Below, piece by piece: positions 14,665-17,706 of a stretch of 17,706 bases of DNA; within the stretch, counting starts at the first letter, position 1; the number at the start of each line of letters is the position of its first letter. The notes beneath the pieces are model-generated. The model was not told the origin of the DNA. It searched no databases and saw only the letters and a list, made by a program, of their open reading frames with translations. The position numbers and the translations under genes are program-made. Origin of the DNA: Ruminococcaceae bacterium UBA6857 (GTDB lineage: Bacteria > Bacillota > Clostridia > Oscillospirales > Acutalibacteraceae); the NCBI GenBank assembly GCA_002451715.1, contig DKDD01000067.1:1525-19230 (forward strand). The letters are read 5' to 3'.

Positions 14665-14693
14665 TTGACAAAAACCGACTTGTATGATAATAT
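14665..14693 (+). promoter_or_regulatory. Promoter of the small membrane peptide gene
   Basis: TTGACA (14665-14670) is followed after 17 bases by TAATAT (14688-14693). The expected start of transcription is near 14700-14701, exactly where GCAAAGAAGAC begins. The same 11 bases begin the convergent RNA. This leaves an untranslated leader of about 110 bases that is rich in pairing potential. Confidence 0.65.
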
Positions 14694-14700
14694 TTATTTT

Positions 14701-14739
14701 GCAAAGAAGACTTGCTATATCGGTAAGGCGGCTCGTCCC
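14701..14739 (+). repeat. Left copy of an inverted repeat forming the 5' end of the peptide mRNA
   Basis: GCAAAGAAGAC (14701-14711) is an exact inverted copy of 15007-14997. After a variable stretch the elements GTAAG, CGG and TCGTCCC also recur in the same order in the right copy. With the promoters included, the two arms keep the same layout of TTGACA, -10 box and GCAAAGAAGAC. The arms therefore specify two RNAs with closely related 5' ends. Confidence 0.75.
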
Positions 14740-14784
14740 CACTTTGGTTATCCCATGGAGGGACGGATCTATTGTCTGTAATCA

Positions 14785-14803
14785 ACCCTCCGGAAAGGAG
14801 GGT
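14785..14803 (+). promoter_or_regulatory. Hairpin hiding the ribosome binding site of the peptide gene
   Basis: ACCCTCC (14785-14791) and GGAGGGT (14797-14803) pair perfectly around a GGAAA loop. The right arm is the ribosome binding site, eight bases from the ATG at 14810, so translation should be off in this fold. A second GGAGGG at 14757-14762 could pair with the same CCCTCC and free the site. The 5' element CGTCCC (14734-14739) can pair with the overlapping GGGACG (14760-14765) and prevent that. Confidence 0.7.
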
Positions 14804-14809
14804 ACGCCA

Positions 14810-14926
14810 ATGGAAACATTAGCAATGATTTTTCTTATTCTTATTGCGGCAACTTGCTACATAAGAACCTACGACAACCATGTCGAAAAGAAAGAGAATC
14901 ATAAAGATGAAGATAATAAAAAATAA
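14810..14926 (+). CDS. Small single-span membrane peptide, candidate type I toxin
   Basis: A 38-residue peptide: METLAMIFLILIAATCYI forms one hydrophobic span (about 4-18), followed by a short RTYDNHVEKK stretch and a very charged tail rich in K, E, D and N. Length, single span and charged C-terminus fit small hydrophobic toxins of type I systems, such as the TxpA/BsrG, Fst or holin-like groups. The EtLamIF start vaguely recalls the YExL-type N-terminus of holin-like toxins, but no family is firmly recognised. The frame is open upstream to 14684, but that ATG lies in the promoter; GGAGGG with eight bases of spacing fixes the start at 14810. The stop codon lies inside the shared terminator stem. 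An ordinary small membrane protein remains possible. Confidence 0.65.
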   Translation: METLAMIFLILIAATCYIRTYDNHVEKKENHKDEDNKK

Positions 14927-14959
14927 CCGCCCTGTCCTCGAAAACCAGGCGGTTATTTT
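14920..14959. terminator. Two-way terminator shared by peptide mRNA and convergent RNA
   Basis: AAAATAACCGCC (14920-14931) and GGCGGTTATTTT (14948-14959) form up to 12 perfect pairs around a 16-base loop. Read on the plus strand the GC stem ends in TTATTTT; on the minus strand it ends in TTATTTTTTATT. It can therefore end transcripts from both sides. The peptide stop codon (14924-14926) lies in its left arm. Confidence 0.85.
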
Positions 14960-14974
14960 CATGCTATGATTTTT

Positions 14975-15007
14975 GGGACGAACCGCTTACGGCCTCGTCT
15001 TCTTTGC
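14975..15007 (-). repeat. Right copy of the inverted repeat, 5' end of the convergent RNA
   Basis: Read on the minus strand it begins GCAAAGAAGAC and continues through GTAAG, CGG and TTCGTCCC, matching the left copy at 14701-14739 with a deletion of a few bases between the blocks. TTCGTCCC can form eight pairs (one G-U) with GGGACGGA at 14760-14767 of the peptide mRNA. Confidence 0.75.
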
Positions 15008-15013
15008 ATTTAT

Positions 15014-15042
15014 ATTATACTCAGTCGCCGACGTTTTGTCAA
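15014..15042 (-). promoter_or_regulatory. Consensus promoter of the convergent RNA
   Basis: TTGACA (15042-15037), a 17-base spacer and TATAAT (15019-15014) on the minus strand form a perfect consensus promoter, stronger on paper than the opposing one at 14665. This is expected if the RNA must be in excess over the peptide mRNA. Confidence 0.85.
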
Positions 15043-15132
15043 GCGGCTTATTTTTTTGCTCACCTCCTCTTTCCCGCAACTTTTGTCGATTTTGTATAAT
15101 TTTACCCGTTTTGGAAATCCTAATTTCTACGG

Positions 15133-15167
15133 AAATTAATCCATAGATACTTGCTATGAATTAATTT
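15133..15167. promoter_or_regulatory. Inverted repeat over the iscR -35 box, likely operator
   Basis: ATTAATCCATAG (15135-15146) and CTATGAATTAAT (15154-15165) are inverted copies with one mismatch and a 7-base spacer, extended by two more pairs outwards. The centre coincides with the -35 box. Half sites CCATA and TATGA resemble the dyad layout of Rrf2-family operators, so autorepression by IscR is likely. Just upstream a perfect palindrome, TAATTTC-TACG-GAAATTA (15121-15138), overlaps its left edge. Confidence 0.5.
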
Positions 15168-15179
15168 TAGTGATATACT
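15151..15179 (+). promoter_or_regulatory. Promoter of iscR
   Basis: TTGCTA (15151-15156), 17 bases, then TATACT (15174-15179) with an extended -10 TG at 15171-15172. Transcription would start near 15186, within the small palindrome TACTAC-CGTT-GTAGTA (15176-15191) that overlaps the -10 box and could be a second operator half or dyad. The leader to the iscR ATG would be under 30 bases. Confidence 0.6.
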
Positions 15180-15212
15180 ACCGTTGTAGTAGGAATTAAG
15201 GGCGGTGAAAAA

Positions 15213-15659
15213 ATGAAAATCTCAACAAAAGGGCGCTACGGGCTTCGAATAATGACCGACATTGCGCTCAACGGAAAAGACGGCTGCGTTTCAATCAAAG
15301 ACATTGCAACGCGCGAAAATCTTTCGGAAAAATATCTTGAACAGATTATCAACCTCCTTTCGAAACAAGGACTCGTTCAGTCCGTCCGCGGCGCGAAAGG
15401 CGGCTATCATCTGACAAAGGACGCGAAAGATATTACCGTTGAAGAGATTCTTCTTGCAACCGAGGGAAGTCTTGCTCCTGTTGCCTGTGCCGCCGACAGC
15501 GATTGCTGCGAAAATTATTGCGACTGCGTGACATCGTTCATCTGGACAAAAATTTATGATGCCGTCATTGACGTTGTTCATAACATTTCGCTTGAGGACC
15601 TTGCAGAGCGCAGTCTCAAAACCGGAAAATGCAGTGCAGAATGTAAGCCGGTTAAGTAA
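15213..15659 (+). CDS. iscR: Rrf2-family iron-sulfur cluster regulator IscR
   Basis: IscR is a transcription factor that senses iron-sulfur cluster status and controls cluster assembly genes. The 148-residue protein has the Rrf2 winged helix from MKISTKGRYGLRIMTDIAL through VSIKDIATRENLSEKYLEQIINLLSKQGLVQSVRGAKGGYHL (26-67). Cysteines C92 and C98 fall at the numbers known as cluster ligands in Escherichia coli IscR, and C103 or C105 could replace C104. C99, C140 and C144 are extra. A GGGCGGTG ribosome binding region precedes the ATG. Being first in the cluster with palindromes at its promoter supports autoregulation. CymR-like cysteine regulation is less likely because of the cysteine cluster. 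Confidence 0.9.
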   Translation: MKISTKGRYGLRIMTDIALNGKDGCVSIKDIATRENLSEKYLEQIINLLSKQGLVQSVRGAKGGYHLTKDAKDITVEEILLATEGSLAPVACAADSDCCENYCDCVTSFIWTKIYDAVIDVVHNISLEDLAERSLKTGKCSAECKPVK

Positions 15660-15679
15660 GACCGCAAAATCGGTCTATA

Positions 15680-15694
15680 TATAATAGTATACTA
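15680..15694 (+). promoter_or_regulatory. Possible internal promoter and palindrome before iscS
   Basis: TATAAT (15680-15685) overlaps the perfect palindrome TAGTATACTA (15685-15694) in the 93-base iscR-iscS gap. No good -35 box is seen. The hairpin AGACCG/CGGTCT (15659-15676) lies just upstream but lacks a T-run, so it is not a terminator. TATACTA also occurs at the iscR promoter, so a second IscR site is possible. Confidence 0.3.
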
Positions 15695-15723
15695 AAATGT
15701 CAAAATATATTGAAGAAAGGAAA

Positions 15724-15741
15724 GCGACGCTTTTGCGCCGC
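15724..15741 (+). promoter_or_regulatory. Stem-loop between the iscS ribosome binding site and start codon
   Basis: GCG-A-CGC and GCG-C-CGC pair around a TTTT loop with one internal mismatch. The only Shine-Dalgarno-like stretch, GAAAGGAAA, ends just before it, about 30 bases from the iscS ATG. Folding the stem would leave about 11 bases between the two, a normal spacing. No other start codon exists between the in-frame stop at 15711 and ATG 15753. Confidence 0.45.
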
Positions 15742-15752
15742 ACGGCAAAATT

Positions 15753-16946
15753 ATGAGATTTGTATATGCAGACAATGCCGCAACAACTCCGATGTCAAAA
15801 CACGTTATTGACGCAATGCTTCCTTATATGGAAGAGCATTTCGGCAATCCCTCAAGCCTTTATGCAATCGGTCAAACCGCTCACAGAGCCATCACAAAAG
15901 CAAGAGGACAGGTTGCCGCCGCACTCGGTGCTGACGAAAGAGAGATTTACTTCACCTCCGGCGGTTCCGAAGCAGACAACTGGGCAATCAAAGGCGCGGC
16001 CGCTCTCGGCGCAAAAAAAGGCAAAAAACACCTCATTACTTCAAAGATTGAACACCACGCCGTTCTTCACACAATGGCGGCTCTTGAAAAGCAGGGCTTT
16101 ACCGTTACCTACCTTGACGTTTACGAAAACGGAATCGTTCGCGTTGAAGACGTTGAAAAGGCTATTACCGATGATACCTGCCTTGTTTCGATTATGTATG
16201 CAAACAATGAAATCGGAACAATTCAGCCGATTGCCGAAATCGGAAAACTTTGCCACGAAAAGGGTGTTCTTTTCCACACCGATGCCGTTCAGGCAGTAGG
16301 TCATGTACCCATCGACGTTAAGAAAGAGAATATTGATATGCTTTCTCTTTCCGGTCATAAGTTCCACGCTTCAAAGGGTATCGGCGCACTTTACTGCAGA
16401 AAGGGTATCAACCTCCCGAACCTCATTGAGGGCGGCGCACAGGAAAGCGGAAAACGTGCTGGAACCGAAAACGTACCCGGAATTGTCGGACTCGGCGTTG
16501 CAATCACCGATATGGTTGACCACATGGACGAAAACATGAAAAAGGTCAGCGCACTTCGCGACAGACTTTTTGAGGGTGCTTCAAAAATCTATCGTTCAAG
16601 AATCAACGGCGACAGAGAACACCGACTTCCCGGAAACTTCAGCATGTGCTTTGAGGGCGTTGAGGGCGAAAGTTTGCTTCTCATGCTCGACATGAAAGGC
16701 ATTTGCGCTTCAAGCGGTTCTGCCTGCACCTCCGGTTCGCTTGACCCGAGCCATGTTCTTCTTGCAATCGGACTTAAGCACGAAGTTGCACACGGTTCAT
16801 TGCGCCTTTCAATCAGCGAAAACACAACCGAAGAAGACGTTGACTATATTCTTGAAGCTCTTCCCCCAATCATCAACCGTCTTCGCGACATGTCTCCCCT
16901 TTGGGAAAGACTTATGAAAGAAGAAAAAGCCGCAAAGGGCGAATAA
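15753..16946 (+). CDS. iscS: Cysteine desulfurase IscS/NifS
   Basis: This PLP enzyme converts L-cysteine to alanine and passes the sulfur as a persulfide to cluster scaffolds and thiolation enzymes. The 397-residue product begins with the family motif YADNAATTP (5-13). It has the PLP-stacking histidine in SKIEHHAV (H101), D177 and Q180 in HTDAVQ, the PLP lysine K203 in LSGHKFH, and the sulfur-carrying cysteine C325 in SSGSACTSG. The short active-site loop without inserts marks a group I (IscS/NifS) rather than SufS enzyme. iscR lies 93 bases upstream and iscU 51 bases downstream. The start codon is certain, but the ribosome binding site is displaced (separate entry). Confidence 0.97.
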   Translation: MRFVYADNAATTPMSKHVIDAMLPYMEEHFGNPSSLYAIGQTAHRAITKARGQVAAALGADEREIYFTSGGSEADNWAIKGAAALGAKKGKKHLITSKIEHHAVLHTMAALEKQGFTVTYLDVYENGIVRVEDVEKAITDDTCLVSIMYANNEIGTIQPIAEIGKLCHEKGVLFHTDAVQAVGHVPIDVKKENIDMLSLSGHKFHASKGIGALYCRKGINLPNLIEGGAQESGKRAGTENVPGIVGLGVAITDMVDHMDENMKKVSALRDRLFEGASKIYRSRINGDREHRLPGNFSMCFEGVEGESLLLMLDMKGICASSGSACTSGSLDPSHVLLAIGLKHEVAHGSLRLSISENTTEEDVDYILEALPPIINRLRDMSPLWERLMKEEKAAKGE

Positions 16947-16997
16947 TTCTCCCCTTTCGGTTTTGCAATAAATTTTGATTACAAAGGAGTTATATAT

Positions 16998-17432
16998 ATG
17001 GAATACTCAGAAAAAGTTATGGAACATTTCGCCAATCCCCACAACGTAGGCAAACTTGACGACGCAAACGGTATAGGCGAAGTCGGCAACGCAAAATGCG
17101 GCGACATCATGAAGATGTATCTTAAAATCGAAGATGACATCATCAAGGACGTTAAGTTCAACACATACGGCTGCGCTTCCGCAATCGCAACTTCCTCAAT
17201 GGCAACCGACCTCATCAAAGGCAAGCCCGTTTCGGAAGCTTTGAAGCTTACAAACAAGGCTGTTGTTGAAGCTCTTGACGGACTTCCCGCGGTTAAAATT
17301 CACTGCTCGGTTCTTGCCGAACAGGCAATTAAAGCCGCTCTTGCCGACTATTACAAACGTCAGGGCATTGATCCAGAACCCATCGTCGGAAAAATCGAAG
17401 AATGTGAGCACGGCGCTTGCTCGCTGAAATAA
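16998..17432 (+). CDS. iscU: Iron-sulfur cluster scaffold IscU (NifU N-terminal type)
   Basis: IscU receives sulfur from IscS and iron to build 2Fe-2S clusters for transfer to target proteins. The 144-residue protein has the three ligand cysteines C34 (NAKCGD), C59 (YGCAS) and C103 (HCSV) plus the conserved aspartate D36. Unlike Escherichia coli IscU it lacks an LPPVK motif in the usual form, having GLPAVKIHC, and it adds a C-terminal tail EECEHGACSLK with C136 and C141. AAAGGAG lies nine bases from the ATG. No hscA, hscB, iscA or ferredoxin genes follow; such reduced isc units are common in Clostridia. A strong terminator closes the operon. Confidence 0.95.
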   Translation: MEYSEKVMEHFANPHNVGKLDDANGIGEVGNAKCGDIMKMYLKIEDDIIKDVKFNTYGCASAIATSSMATDLIKGKPVSEALKLTNKAVVEALDGLPAVKIHCSVLAEQAIKAALADYYKRQGIDPEPIVGKIEECEHGACSLK

Positions 17433-17448
17433 GAATAGAAAAGATGAG

Positions 17449-17488
17449 ACCTGTCGCGGGAAAACTCCTCGCGACAGGTTTTTGTTTT
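17449..17488 (+). terminator. Terminator of the isc operon
   Basis: ACCTGTCGCG (17449-17458) and CGCGACAGGT (17470-17479) pair perfectly around an 11-base loop and are followed by TTTTGTTTT. It lies 17 bases after the iscU stop codon. From 17489 to about 17623 nothing further can be supported. Confidence 0.9.
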
Positions 17489-17623
17489 GTAGGATTTAGG
17501 TTAGCACGGGTCGAACCCAAGCCGACCATGAAACTTTGCTGTTATAACACAAATATAGAATTATACTCACATGGGCTGATTTTGTTCCGCTCAAAAAAAT
17601 TAAACCTTTTTTGATGCATAAAT

Positions 17624-17706
17624 TCAATAGCTTTTCTTCACCCACTTCCCCAACGTTATCTTCCTCGCACGTTCTGCTCTTAAAACAGCCGCTTCATCCG
17701 CTCCGC
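17624..17706 (-). CDS. Possible C-terminal end of a gene entering from the right
   Basis: The minus strand is open from the window edge to TGA at 17626-17624. It encodes the last 27 residues of an unknown protein, including DEAAVLRAERARKITLGKWV and ending KKSY. Basic and alanine-rich composition and ordinary codons make coding plausible, but the stretch is short and no domain is recognised. It would converge on the isc operon terminator. Confidence 0.2.
   Translation of the reverse strand, partial: GADEAAVLRAERARKITLGKWVKKSY

Larger units (their letters stand above)
14905..15007 (-). ncRNA. Convergent short RNA, candidate antitoxin
   Basis: A perfect consensus promoter on the minus strand should start an RNA of about 100 bases near 15007 that runs into the 3' end of the peptide mRNA and stops at the shared terminator (T-rich end near 14912-14905). 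Its 5' part folds as GACGAG/TTCGTC plus CCG/CGG around a TAAG loop. The two RNAs overlap by about 50 bases over the end of the peptide gene and the terminator. There is no open frame with a ribosome binding site. The layout matches type I antitoxins such as RatA or the par RNA II; the function is inferred. Confidence 0.6.

Noticed and set aside
14684..14809. Upstream extension of the 38-residue peptide to 80 residues
   Set aside because: The earlier ATG lies before the expected transcription start and between promoter elements, and the added residues are not hydrophobic or family-like. The strong ribosome binding site sits at 14797-14802.
15061..15070. Minus-strand AGAGGAGGTG resembling a strong ribosome binding site
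   Set aside because: No start codon follows at a usable distance before the antitoxin-type promoter, so no gene is supported.
17501..17520. tRNA T-arm-like GGGTCGAACCC after the isc operon
   Set aside because: The loop is too short for a T-arm, and no acceptor, D-arm or anticodon arm can be built around it on either strand.

Overview
The window looks like chromosomal DNA of a Gram-positive anaerobe of the class Clostridia, perhaps an Oscillospiraceae/Ruminococcaceae-type gut bacterium. This rests on zinc-binding adenylate kinase, zinc-type S14, the fused S10-spc gene order, a minimal iscR-iscS-iscU cluster, a soj/spo0J-type parAB pair and strong AGGAGG ribosome binding sites. The genus cannot be named from the sequence alone.

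Positions 1-11405 (minus strand) hold an almost complete S10-spc ribosomal protein operon. In transcription order it is rpsJ, rplC, rplD, rplW, rplB, rpsS, rplV, rpsC, rplP, rpmC, rpsQ, rplN, rplX, rplE, rpsN, rpsH, rplF, rplR, rpsE, rpmD, rplO, secY, adk, then the first bases of another gene (probably map) at the left edge. Gene spacing is tight, with several one-base TAATG stop/start overlaps. Two places break the compactness. One is a hairpin-rich spacer of about 270 bases between rplW and rplB. The other is a leader of about 350 bases before rpsJ with a good promoter, several hairpins, a possible leader peptide and an intrinsic terminator, which suggests attenuation.

Positions 11960-14664 (plus strand) hold a divergent TIM-barrel sugar phosphate isomerase/epimerase-like gene, then parA and parB, closed by a strong terminator. 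Positions 15133-17488 hold iscR, iscS and iscU, an iron-sulfur cluster assembly unit with operator-like palindromes at the iscR promoter and a strong terminator after iscU. The right end (17489-17706) is mostly featureless; the tail of a minus-strand gene may enter it.

The most unusual part is 14665-15042, between parB and iscR. It has the layout of a type I toxin-antitoxin locus. A 38-residue membrane peptide gene has its ribosome binding site locked in a perfect hairpin. A consensus promoter on the opposite strand drives a short convergent RNA, and both transcripts share a two-way terminator. The two RNAs also start with the same 11 bases and a related hairpin-forming segment, and alternative pairings in the peptide mRNA suggest a structural switch. 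No toxin family was confirmed, so the toxin-antitoxin assignment is inference from architecture.
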